64,000 nt of DNA from Methylobacterium nodulans ORS 2060 (GTDB taxonomy: Bacteria > Pseudomonadota > Alphaproteobacteria > Rhizobiales > Beijerinckiaceae), in the NCBI RefSeq assembly GCF_000022085.1, contig NC_011894.1:6508501-6572500 (forward strand), given 5' to 3'. Positions 33,457 to 41,405 of this stretch are shown one piece after another. Under the pieces are notes generated by a model. It was not told the DNA's origin and made no database searches. It was given only the letters and a program-made list of their open reading frames with translations. The translations under genes were made by a program, and so were the position numbers. How positions within the stretch are numbered: position 1 is the stretch's first letter; the number at the start of each line of letters is the position of its first letter.

Positions 33457-35360
33457 CGGCTACCACTCTGCTTGACGCGCTCCGTGAGCGGCAGATCGAT
33501 GGAACAACGCAGCTCGCTCTCGCCCAGTTCGTAGCTCGTCTTGGCCTGCAGGGCGTAAGGCAGCGCCCGCTCGATCAGCTCGCGCCCATAGCCGCGTCGG
33601 ATCGGGCTCTGATCCTCCGAAGAATGACTGATGCCCTTCTCCACCCAGTGCAGAACGACCCGCCGACCTCCACCCTCGGGTACATGAGCCCGCCATGTCA
33701 CCGTGAGCCGGCCCTGCTCGTTGCTGAGCGCGCCGTACTTGCGGGCGTTGGTGGCCAGCTCGTGCAAGGCCAGCGCGAAGGTCTGCACACTGTCCTTGCG
33801 CAGGGCCACAGGAGGGCCATCCAGCACGATGCGCTCCTGCATGCCTGCAGCCCCGAGCGCATCCAGCTCCGTTTGGATCAAGGCCCGGATGGTCACCGGC
33901 TCTTGATCCGCACGAGAGAGCAGGCCTTGAACACGCGACAGCGCGGCCAAGCGGTCGTTGAACTGCGTCCGGAACGCCTCGAGTGAGGGGCTGGTTGCCA
34001 GCGTCTGCTGCGCGATCGAGCGCACGACCGTGATGAGGTTGCGGGTGCGGTGCTGCAGCTCGGCGACGACGACAGTCTGCTGCTCCTGAAGCTGGCGCAG
34101 GGCGTCGATGTCGGTGGCAGCGCCAAAGCACTGCGTCGTGCGTCCCGCATCATCGCGGACGGGCTCAGCGCGGCCTAGAAACCAGCGATACTGCCCATCA
34201 GCGCTCCGGATACGGAGCTCTCGGCTGAACGGCTGTCCCTGCTTCATCAGGGCTCGGAAGTCGTCAAGGCACCGCTTACGATCCTCCGGGTGGACGGCAT
34301 CGAGCCAGCCGTAGCCCTCTGCCGCCTCGCGGGACTGACCCGTGTAGGCAAACCAGCGCTCGTTGAACCACGTCACCTGGCCAGCCGGATCGCTGCTCCA
34401 GAGAACGTCCGGAACGAGGTTGGCGACGGCCCGGAAGCGCGCCTCGCTCTCGCGCAGGGCCTCGTCGGCCTCGCGGCGTTCGGTGACGTCCTGACCGATC
34501 TTGAGGAACCCGCGCGGCGATCCGTCCAGATGGTGAAGCGTAGTCAGGGAGCCCTCGATGAACACGCGCGAGCCGTCCTTGCGGAGGTGCCAGCGCATGT
34601 TCGGCGCAGAGCCTTCCCGGCGCGCTGTCTCGATCTCCCGCTCGGGCTCGTTGGCCTCCTGATCTTCCGGCGTGAACAGGATGCTGCCGGGCTGCCCAAC
34701 GATCTCCTCGGCTGTCCAGCCGAACACGGTCTCGGCGCCCGAGTACCAGTCGATGATCCGGTCCTCGGGATCAGTGACGAAGATTGCGTAGTCGCGTGCG
34801 TTCTCGACCACGAGCCGGAAGCGCTCCTCAGTCGTGCGCAGAGTGCCCACCGTGTGCAGACGATCGATCACCGGGCCGAGGATGATGGTGTAGGTGCGCA
34901 GGAACTCGGTATCTTCGTTGCCGAACTCGCGCGGCTCGGTCGCGTCCACCTGCAGGAGACCGTAGGCTTTGCCGCCGGGCAGAAAGATCGGCACGTTGGC
35001 CAGTGCAACCACGCCGGCCTTTCGCATGAACTCGGGGACGTCGAAGCGCTCCTCCTTGGCGATGTCCTGCGTGATGACGGGCTTGCCCTCCTTGATCGAG
35101 TAGGTCTCGGAGGAGCGCTCGCGCATGGGCAGGCGGAGCTGCCCGACGATGCCAGGATCCCAGCCGACACCGGCCCGCACGAACAGGCATCGCCCCTCCT
35201 CCTGGATCTCCAGGATCTTGGCCCGATCGGTTCCGAGCGCCGCACCGACGAGGCGGCAGGCCTCGGTGAGCACCTCATCGAGGTTCTGACTGCGCAGGGC
35301 GAACTCGCCGAAATCAGCCAGCACGCGCTGGCGCTTCATGATCTGCTCGTGATCGGGCAT
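33453..35360 (-). CDS. GAF-PAS-PAS HWE-type sensor histidine kinase
   Basis: A 635-residue soluble sensor kinase without membrane helices. A GAF domain occupies residues about 10-170 (GTDRAKILEIQEEGRCLFVR). Two PAS domains follow (FRLVVENARDYAIFVTDPED and FRAVANLVPDVLWSSDP with its PAC part). The C-terminus is an HWE kinase: the phospho-acceptor His in ELQHRTRNLITVVRSIAQQ, the N box LALHELATNARKYGAL, and the family-defining WE in VLHWVEKG. GAGGAGG precedes ATG 35360. The domain set suggests sensing of a small ligand, light or redox state in the cytoplasm. It is cotranscribed with the receiver gene at 33091. Confidence 0.88.
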   Translation of the reverse strand: MPDHEQIMKRQRVLADFGEFALRSQNLDEVLTEACRLVGAALGTDRAKILEIQEEGRCLFVRAGVGWDPGIVGQLRLPMRERSSETYSIKEGKPVITQDIAKEERFDVPEFMRKAGVVALANVPIFLPGGKAYGLLQVDATEPREFGNEDTEFLRTYTIILGPVIDRLHTVGTLRTTEERFRLVVENARDYAIFVTDPEDRIIDWYSGAETVFGWTAEEIVGQPGSILFTPEDQEANEPEREIETARREGSAPNMRWHLRKDGSRVFIEGSLTTLHHLDGSPRGFLKIGQDVTERREADEALRESEARFRAVANLVPDVLWSSDPAGQVTWFNERWFAYTGQSREAAEGYGWLDAVHPEDRKRCLDDFRALMKQGQPFSRELRIRSADGQYRWFLGRAEPVRDDAGRTTQCFGAATDIDALRQLQEQQTVVVAELQHRTRNLITVVRSIAQQTLATSPSLEAFRTQFNDRLAALSRVQGLLSRADQEPVTIRALIQTELDALGAAGMQERIVLDGPPVALRKDSVQTFALALHELATNARKYGALSNEQGRLTVTWRAHVPEGGGRRVVLHWVEKGISHSSEDQSPIRRGYGRELIERALPYALQAKTSYELGESELRCSIDLPLTERVKQSGSR

Positions 35361-35762
35361 CACGCCTCCTCAATCGAGATCAATCCCCCGCTACTGGAGG
35401 AGGAGGTATTCAGACCGCGTGTGACTGTTCAGCTGTGCATGTGAACGCACGAATAGCTCTGGTGGATGCAGCACGGGATCAGCCGCTATCGCGCAGGGTG
35501 TGGCGCCCGCGCGATGCCGTGGAGGATCAGCTGCCGGTGCGCATGCCATTGCGCGAGGCTGCTCTCCAGCATCTGAAGCAGGGCTCGTGCTTCGCGGAGC
35601 TTCCAAGAGCCTACCGGAACAAGCATGCGCTCCGAGCATGCCTCAGCTTGTCCGTTGGGGAATACCTCCGCGGGCAGCACGAAGAAGAATGTCTGCAGGG
35701 GTGGGACGCGATCCTATCCGCGGCTCAGTGCTCTCGGGGGCCACCACATGGGCCCACGGTAT
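35361..35762. other. Intergenic region of about 400 bases
   Basis: It lies upstream of the kinase gene and downstream of the exchanger gene. A minus-strand frame (35486-35680, GTG start) encodes a plausible basic 64-residue protein (LREARALLQMLESSLAQWHA) but lacks a clear ribosome site. Otherwise nothing is identifiable. Confidence 0.35.
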
Positions 35763-36800
35763 TCACCGCGATAGAAGATAAACCACAGCTGCAAGGTAAA
35801 CAGCGTAAGCGCCCACGAAGAGCGAAACGCGACTTGGTCCGAGTTCCTGCCCTCGCCGGAAATGGTTGAACGTGATGTAGGCCAGCAACACGAAGGCGAG
35901 GAAGGTGAGGTTCACAAGGTAGAGCGCCGGATCACCAACCGCAGCTCCAATCAAGGCGGGCGGGACCAGCGCAACGGTCAGTGAAACGATGCCGTCGGCC
36001 ATGGCGGTGGAGACTGCAGTGGTGGTCTTGCCCTCGCGAGCAAGGCGCCAAGCGGCGAAGCTCTCCGGCAAGGCACAGAGCAGGCCGATGACAAACAACC
36101 CGACCACCAAGTCCGAGGCCCCGAATGCGTCCCCCAACCACCGCGCGGCCACAACACTGGCCAGCGCTCCCAAGGCGATGGCAGGCACACCGAGGAGTGC
36201 GCGGGTGATCGGGGCCTTGTTGGCGGGGTGGGGCTGCGCTGGAGCTTTGCGCGGACGCAGCAACGCACGGGCGAGATACACGCCCCAAGCTGCTAGTAGC
36301 AGGAGCCCATCGAGTGGCTGCAGGCCTGCCCATCGGGGTGGCAGCGTGAGCGCCGCAAGCAGTAGGACAATGAGCAGGTAGGGTAGGGCCTGCACCTCCA
36401 CCGCGGTCGGTGCGACGACAGGCAGGGGCGGCTCGCCTGCCGCAGCACCGACCGAGGTCGGCTTCAGCGCGGGAGCCTGAGCGGCTTTCCCCAGCTTGTG
36501 AGCCGAGCGGAGTGACAGCCATGAGAGCAGGATGATGAGTGGCAGTGCCGGAACGTTGGAGCCCAGCGCAGCCCCAAGCCCCAGGTCAGGCCATCCGAAC
36601 GCGACACTGACGATGTTGACGGAGATCTCTGGGGATGCGGTGGCTATGCCGAGCAGCGCGCCCGTCACTGTGCCCCGCATGCCGGCGCGGCCGGCATAGG
36701 CATCAAGAGCGTCTGAGGCGCGCGAGGCGCCCCATTGCATGGCGCCGATCCCCACGATGACCAGAGCCAACCAGAGCAAGAGCAGGAGATTGCCAGCCAA
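35763..36800 (-). CDS. Na+/Ca2+ exchanger family (CaCA) membrane protein
   Basis: A 345-residue inner-membrane cation antiporter with about ten helices. The two alpha repeats that form the ion path are visible: GALLGIATASPEISVNIVSV with LGAALGSN, and VIGLLCALPESFAAWRLARE with STAMADGIVSLTVALV. The acidic residues in TASPEIS and ALPESFA are the expected cation-binding Glu. A cytoplasmic loop (about residues 105-140) separates the halves. TTG 36800 is preferred because AGGAAAG lies 7 bases before it; another TTG at 36857 would add a basic N-terminal tail. Probably exports Ca2+ in exchange for Na+ or H+. Confidence 0.78.
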   Translation of the reverse strand: MAGNLLLLLWLALVIVGIGAMQWGASRASDALDAYAGRAGMRGTVTGALLGIATASPEISVNIVSVAFGWPDLGLGAALGSNVPALPLIILLSWLSLRSAHKLGKAAQAPALKPTSVGAAAGEPPLPVVAPTAVEVQALPYLLIVLLLAALTLPPRWAGLQPLDGLLLLAAWGVYLARALLRPRKAPAQPHPANKAPITRALLGVPAIALGALASVVAARWLGDAFGASDLVVGLFVIGLLCALPESFAAWRLAREGKTTTAVSTAMADGIVSLTVALVPPALIGAAVGDPALYLVNLTFLAFVLLAYITFNHFRRGQELGPSRVSLFVGAYAVYLAAVVYLLSR

Positions 36801-37032
36801 TGTGCGTCTTTCCTGTGAGGCGCAGCAGCGCTGGCCGAGTGGAGCTCGTGCAATCAACCATGCGGGATGTGGTCTGTTCAGGTGCAGCTCGGGGTCCTGC
36901 TGCGCGCCCCATCAGCTGACTTCATTCCTGCCCGTTGAGGTATACCCCTGTCCGCCGTCAGCGCCCGTGAGACAGCTTGGGGCCTTTCACGACCGGAGGA
37001 TGGCTGGTTCATCGTAGCCCCCAGGAGCGAAG

Positions 37033-37407
37033 ATGAAGCAGACATCCGGGCCGGCGCGGAAGCCGGCAGAGGCGGTGATCAAGGACATCCGCCGCGCCAC
37101 GCGCCGGCCGTTCTCGGCCGAGGAGAAGATCCGCATCGTGCTGGAGGGCCTGCGCGGCGAGGACAGCATCGCCGAGCTGTGCCGGCGTGAAGGCATCGCC
37201 ACCTCGATGTACTACGGCTGGTCCAAGGAGTTTCTGGAGGCTGGCAAGCGGCGGCTGGCCGGCGACACGGCCCGCGCTGCCACCGCCGATGAGGTCAAGG
37301 ACCTGCGGCGCGAGGCCAGCGCGCTCAAGGAGGTTGTGGCCGATCTCACGCTGGAGAACCGCCTGCTCAAAAAAAGCATGAGCGGGGCTGGGGAGGACGG
37401 GGCATGA
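37033..37407 (+). CDS. IS3-family transposase OrfA
   Basis: A 124-residue DNA-binding subunit with a helix-turn-helix (RPFSAEEKIRIVLEGLRGED, IAELCRREGIATSMYYGWSK) and a C-terminal leucine-zipper-like helix (LREASALKEVVADLTLENRL-type pattern). A run of seven A residues near 37369 allows slippage into the orfB frame. It overlaps orfB by four bases (ATGA), so orfB may also be translated alone. CAGGAG lies just before the ATG. Confidence 0.85.
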   Translation: MKQTSGPARKPAEAVIKDIRRATRRPFSAEEKIRIVLEGLRGEDSIAELCRREGIATSMYYGWSKEFLEAGKRRLAGDTARAATADEVKDLRREASALKEVVADLTLENRLLKKSMSGAGEDGA

Positions 37408-38384
37408 GGTACCCGGCCCCTGAGAAGCTGGAGATCATCCGGCTGGTCGAGCAGTCCCACCTGCCGGTGCGCCGCACCCTGGAGAAGCTCGGCATCCCGC
37501 GCGCCACCTTCTACCGCTGGTACGACGCCTACCAGCGCGGTGGACCCGAGGCCCTGGCCGACCGACCCTCTCGGCCCAGCCGGGTCTGGAACCGTCTGCC
37601 CGAGGAGGTCCGCGAGCAGATCGTCGCCCTCGCGCTGGAGCAGCCGGAACTCAGCCCACGCGAGCTGGCGGTGCGCTTCACCGACGAGCGGCAGTACTTC
37701 GTCTCGGAGGCGACGGTCTACCGTCTGCTCAAGGCACAGGACCTGATCACCAGCCCGGCCTACATCGTCGTCACGGCGGCCGACGAGTTCCGCGACACGA
37801 CCACGGCCCCCAACCAGCTCTGGCAGACGGACTTCACCTCCCTGAAGGTGGTCGGCTGGGGCTGGTACTACCTGTCGACGGTGCTCGACGACTACTCACG
37901 CTTCATCGTGGCCTGGAAGCTCTGCGCCACGATGCAGGCCAGCGACGTCACCGCCACGCTCGACCTGGCGCTGAGCGCCGCCGGGCTCGATCAGGTGCAG
38001 GTCGTGCATCGGCCGCGGCTGCTGACCGACAACGGATCGAGCTACGTCGCCGGTGACTTGGCCCCATGGCTCGGCAGTCGCGGCATGCCCCACATCCGCG
38101 GGGCCCCGCGCCATCCTCAGACCCAGGGCAAGATCGAGCGCTGGCATCAGACGCTCAAGAACCGCATTCTGCTCGAACACGCCTACCTGCCCAGCGAACT
38201 GGAGGCGCGGGTCGCTGCCTTCGTCGAGCACTACAATCACGTCCGGGCTCACGAAAGCCTCGGCAACCTCACGCCGGCCGACGTCTACTTCGGCCGCGGC
38301 GAGGCGATCCTGCGCGAGCGGGCGCGCATCAAACGCCAGACCCTCACCGATCGCCGCTTGCGCCACCACGCGCAGGCTGCCTAA
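37404..38384 (+). CDS. IS3-family transposase OrfB (DDE integrase)
   Basis: A 326-residue catalytic subunit with the rve integrase core. The catalytic residues lie in NQLWQTDFTSLKVVGWGWYY (first Asp), LLTDNGSSYVAGDLAPWLGS (second Asp) and HPQTQGKIERWHQTLKNRIL (Glu). The N-terminal part has a second helix-turn-helix for DNA (RTLEKLGIPRATFYRWYDAY). Everything expected of a functional IS3 transposase is present. Confidence 0.9.
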   Translation: MRYPAPEKLEIIRLVEQSHLPVRRTLEKLGIPRATFYRWYDAYQRGGPEALADRPSRPSRVWNRLPEEVREQIVALALEQPELSPRELAVRFTDERQYFVSEATVYRLLKAQDLITSPAYIVVTAADEFRDTTTAPNQLWQTDFTSLKVVGWGWYYLSTVLDDYSRFIVAWKLCATMQASDVTATLDLALSAAGLDQVQVVHRPRLLTDNGSSYVAGDLAPWLGSRGMPHIRGAPRHPQTQGKIERWHQTLKNRILLEHAYLPSELEARVAAFVEHYNHVRAHESLGNLTPADVYFGRGEAILRERARIKRQTLTDRRLRHHAQAA

Positions 38385-38470
38385 CTTCTCAACCCAGATG
38401 GACCAGAGCCTCCGCTCCTGAGCGTCGCAAACCGTCTCAAATCATCTGACGACGGACAAACGAGAGGAAT

Positions 38471-38641
38471 TCATGCTGGGAACGCGGCGTAGGGCATCAG
38501 GACAAGCGCAGTCTTGACGTCGGACGGGTTCATGGCTGCTGCGTGAACGGCGACCAGTGCATCGCTGGCTGTGACCGCGCCGAGCCGGACCTGCTCGATG
38601 GGCGGCCTCAGGCATCTCGCCTCCGAGACCTTCTCGATGGG
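38471..38641 (-). pseudogene. MDR-family oxidoreductase, N-terminal fragment
   Basis: The frame encodes QVRLGAVTASDALVAVHAAA and MNPSDVKTALVLMPYAAFP, matching the beginning of quinone oxidoreductase-like proteins, then stops at the point where PGRDFAG would be expected. It ends 31 bases from the IS3 boundary. The rest of the gene is absent. Confidence 0.55.
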
Positions 38642-38921
38642 TTGCACCGTAATAATATCATTGCCTTGCGTCGAAGTCGGTGGGGACTGATGCGTCACGC
38701 CTGTCATCTCATCGGCCTCGCTTCGAGGCGGCATACGAGGCCAGGCTGGCGTCACACCCCGGCCCAGTATCGGACTGAGCGATGCATAAATATGAAGGCT
38801 CTCCAGATCCCTTAAAGCTCTTTGCCTGCCAGGTGAGCAGTTTCAGTCCCGAGCGCATCCTATCAACTCTACAGCAATCCGGCTCTCTTTCGACCCAACC
38901 CATTGCCCGGTACGCCTGAAT

Positions 38922-39410
38922 ATGCGGAAGCCACGTCGTGCCAGAACCGCTTCGTTCCGCCAGACAGCGACGAACGATGAGAGCGGTGACCTCTCCTCGC
39001 CCCTGGCGAACAGCCCGGGCTTCCTGCTGAGACTCGCCCAGCTACGAACCTTCGACGAGTTCTATCGAAGCTTCGCAGGCCTTGGCGTCACGCCCGCCGG
39101 GTTCTCCGTCCTCGCTCTCATCGCTGCTAATCCGGGCGTGCGCCCGGGCACTATCGGCGAGGAGTTGCGGATGAAGCCGTCGAACGTCGCCGCGCTCGTG
39201 AACATGCTCGCCGCTGCAGGGTACGTGCAGCGGAAGACCGACGCATCGGAAATGCGCGCCAGTCTGCTCCACATCACCGAGGCAGGCGCCGAGGCTTGGC
39301 GGGAAATGGAGCAGATCCACCGGGAGACCGATGCACGCTTGATGGAGCATCTTACCTCCACGGAACGTGAGTGGTTTGTGGCCTTGCTGCGCAAGTTCCT
39401 GCGGCGCTGA
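38922..39410 (+). CDS. MarR-family transcriptional regulator of the catabolic operon
   Basis: A 162-residue winged-helix regulator: GVTPAGFSVLALIAANPGVR, IGEELRMKPSNVAALVNMLA (recognition helix) and RKTDASEMRASLLHITEAGA (wing). It is encoded just before, and in the same direction as, the seven-gene catabolic operon at 39546-46436. A perfect inverted repeat at 39494-39514 in the gap is a likely operator. MarR regulators next to acyl-CoA ligase and crotonase genes usually respond to the CoA ester of the substrate. The start lacks a strong ribosome site; an internal start is possible. Confidence 0.82.
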   Translation: MRKPRRARTASFRQTATNDESGDLSSPLANSPGFLLRLAQLRTFDEFYRSFAGLGVTPAGFSVLALIAANPGVRPGTIGEELRMKPSNVAALVNMLAAAGYVQRKTDASEMRASLLHITEAGAEAWREMEQIHRETDARLMEHLTSTEREWFVALLRKFLRR

Positions 39411-39493
39411 CTGTTCCTGCTCTGGTATTCGCGAACGACTCTTCACTCAAGCTGGGCCCTGAAGGCGGTTGCACTTGCGCGGGTTGGCTCCAA

Positions 39494-39514
39494 GATTTAT
39501 GGATCGTCCATAAA
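39494..39514. promoter_or_regulatory. Palindromic operator before the catabolic operon
   Basis: ATTTATGGA, TCG, TCCATAAAT is a perfect 9-base inverted repeat with a 3-base spacer, AT-rich in a GC-rich context. It lies 32 bases before the first start codon of the operon, where a promoter is expected, and downstream of the MarR gene. It is the obvious candidate for MarR binding. Confidence 0.6.
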
Positions 39515-39545
39515 TAGACCTGACTGATTCGGTCGGGAGGAACAC

Positions 39546-40331
39546 ATGAGCGCTGAGGGAGCAGTCAGCTACGAACTGCGTGAGCGCGTAGCCTGGATCG
39601 GCCTCAACCGGCCGCTCAAGCGCAATGCCATCAACGACGCGCTGCTCTCTGAGCTTGAGGCCGCCGTGCGCCGTGCGCAGCACGACGCCCGCGCGCTGGT
39701 GGTGTTCGGCCACGGCCCGTGCTTCTGCGCCGGACTCGACTTGGCCGAGCACCGCGCCCGTGAGGCGGCGGAGGTGTTCCATCATTCGCGCTCCTGGCAT
39801 GCAGCCTTCTCGGTCCTCCGCCGCGGCCGAATCCCGGCGATCGCGGCGCTGCATGGCGCGACGGTCGGCGGCGGGCTGGAATTGGCCGCCGCCTGTCACC
39901 TGCGGGTGGCCGACCCTTCGGTCTTCTTCGCCCTGCCGGAGGGGCAGCGCGGCATCTACGTGGGCGGCGGCGCCTCAGTGCATGTCGCCCGCCTGCTCGG
40001 CGCCTCACGCATGATGGACATGATGCTCACCGGCCGGGTTCTGGACGCAGCGGCGGCCGAGCGCGCCGGCCTGGTCAACTACTTGGTTGAAGCTGGCGCG
40101 GCCCAGGACAAGGCGGGCGAACTCGCCGCCAAGGTGGCCGCGATGGCGCCGCTCACCGTGCTCGGCGTTCTACAAGCGCTGCCGCGCATCCAGGACATGG
40201 CGGAGGAGGACGGGCTGTTCGTCGAAAGCATGATGGCAGCGCTTGCCCAGACCGGCCCGGAGGCCGCCGCGCGCCTGGCCGATTTCGTGGAGAAGCGCGG
40301 CGCCAAGGTGACTGGACCCTCGGAGACCTAA
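39546..40331 (+). CDS. Enoyl-CoA hydratase/isomerase family protein
   Basis: A 261-residue crotonase-fold enzyme acting on CoA thioesters. Oxyanion-hole segments are GPCFCAGLDLAEHRA and LHGATVGGGLELAAACHLRV. Acidic residues in GGGLELA and FALPEGQRGIY occupy the catalytic positions. GGGAGG precedes ATG 39546. It is the first gene of the operon behind the MarR operator. Together with the ligase at 41406 it resembles a CaiD/CaiC-like pair (hydration of an enoyl-CoA such as crotonobetainyl-CoA), but other enoyl-CoA substrates cannot be excluded. Confidence 0.85.
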   Translation: MSAEGAVSYELRERVAWIGLNRPLKRNAINDALLSELEAAVRRAQHDARALVVFGHGPCFCAGLDLAEHRAREAAEVFHHSRSWHAAFSVLRRGRIPAIAALHGATVGGGLELAAACHLRVADPSVFFALPEGQRGIYVGGGASVHVARLLGASRMMDMMLTGRVLDAAAAERAGLVNYLVEAGAAQDKAGELAAKVAAMAPLTVLGVLQALPRIQDMAEEDGLFVESMMAALAQTGPEAAARLADFVEKRGAKVTGPSET

Positions 40332-40424
40332 CGGACCCGCATCGCCCGTTTCTGCGGGACGACACGTGCGCCAGGGTTGGCAGGCCATTTCCGGAAGGGC
40401 GAGGGAGGAGGGGAGCGTCGTGCA

Positions 40425-41375
40425 ATGAGCGGATCCGCGATCGAGCGCGTGGCCGTCATCGGCACAGGGGTCATCGGGGCGAGCTGGGCCACCGCCTTCC
40501 TGGCCCGGGGCCTCGACGTGACAGCAACCGATCCGGCGCCCGGCGCCGAGGCGAACTTACGCGCCACGGTGCGGGCGCACTGGCCGGCGATGGAGGCCAT
40601 GGGCTTGGCGCCCGGTGCCTCTCTCGACCGGCTGTGCTTCACGGCCACCCCCGAGGAGGCCGTCGCGGACGCGCACTTCGTGCAGGAGAACGGTCCCGAG
40701 CGGCTCGACCTGAAGCAGGATCTCTTCCGCCGTCTCGACGCCGCCGCCCCGCTCGACACCATCCTGGCCACCAGCTCCTCGACCATCATGGTGAGCGAGT
40801 TCCAGGGTGCCTGCACCCGCAATCCAGAGCGCGTGGTGCTCGGCCACCCCTTCAACCCACCGCACCTGATCCCGCTCGTGGAGGTGGCCGGCGGGCAGGC
40901 GACTTCGGCATTGGCCGTCGAGCTGGCGCTCGGCTTCTATCGCGCCATCGGCAAGCACCCAATTCACCTGCGCCGGGAGATCAAGGGCCATGTGGCCAAC
41001 CGGCTCCAGGCGGCCCTCTGGCAGGAGGCGTTCCATCTGGTGGCGGCCGGCGTCGCCAGCGTGGCCGACGTGGATGCCGCCATCGCCCACGGGCCGGGTC
41101 TGCGCTGGGCGCTCCTCGGCCCCTTCGTCAACTTGCACCTGTCGGGCGGCGCAGGCGGCATCGGCGCCCTGTTCGACAAGCCGCTCTGGGCCGCGACCGA
41201 GGGCATGTGGCGTGACCTCGGCCACGTGTCCGTGAATGCTGGGCTGGCAACTCAAGTGGCGGACGGCGTCGCGGATGAACTTGCCTTGCGCGACCAGGGC
41301 GAGTTGGTCCGGCAGCGCGACAGGGTGCTGCTCGCCCTCCTTCAGCTGAAAACAACAGCGAAAGACCTGCCCTGA
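40425..41375 (+). CDS. 3-hydroxyacyl-CoA / carnitine dehydrogenase-like enzyme
   Basis: A 316-residue NAD-dependent beta-hydroxyacid dehydrogenase. The Rossmann part begins VAVIGTGVIGASWATAFLAR, followed by ILATSSSTI and the family signature LGHPFNPPHLIPLVEVAGG with its catalytic His. The C-terminal part (IKGHVANRLQAALWQEAFHL, GPGLRWALLGPFVNLHLSGG) is typical of L-carnitine dehydrogenases and their close relatives, which oxidise the free beta-hydroxy acid rather than a CoA ester. ATG 40425 follows a GGAGGGGAG stretch. Its neighbour BKACE enzyme would take the 3-keto product, as in carnitine breakdown. Confidence 0.83.
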   Translation: MSGSAIERVAVIGTGVIGASWATAFLARGLDVTATDPAPGAEANLRATVRAHWPAMEAMGLAPGASLDRLCFTATPEEAVADAHFVQENGPERLDLKQDLFRRLDAAAPLDTILATSSSTIMVSEFQGACTRNPERVVLGHPFNPPHLIPLVEVAGGQATSALAVELALGFYRAIGKHPIHLRREIKGHVANRLQAALWQEAFHLVAAGVASVADVDAAIAHGPGLRWALLGPFVNLHLSGGAGGIGALFDKPLWAATEGMWRDLGHVSVNAGLATQVADGVADELALRDQGELVRQRDRVLLALLQLKTTAKDLP

Positions 41376-41405
41376 TGAGGCAAGCGGGAAGGGGAGGACG
41401 ATTGA

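Larger units (their letters stand above)
36966..38439 (+). mobile_element. IS3-family element, complete
   Basis: The ends read inward as TGAGACAGCTTGG (left) and TGAGACGGTTTGC (right), imperfect inverted repeats with the terminal TG typical of IS3. Inside are overlapping orfA and orfB. I could not see a clear target duplication. Confidence 0.7.

Noticed and set aside
35486..35680. A 64-codon minus-strand frame between kinase and exchanger genes
   Set aside because: Plausible composition but a GTG start without ribosome site and no recognisable relatives; noted in the intergenic entry only.
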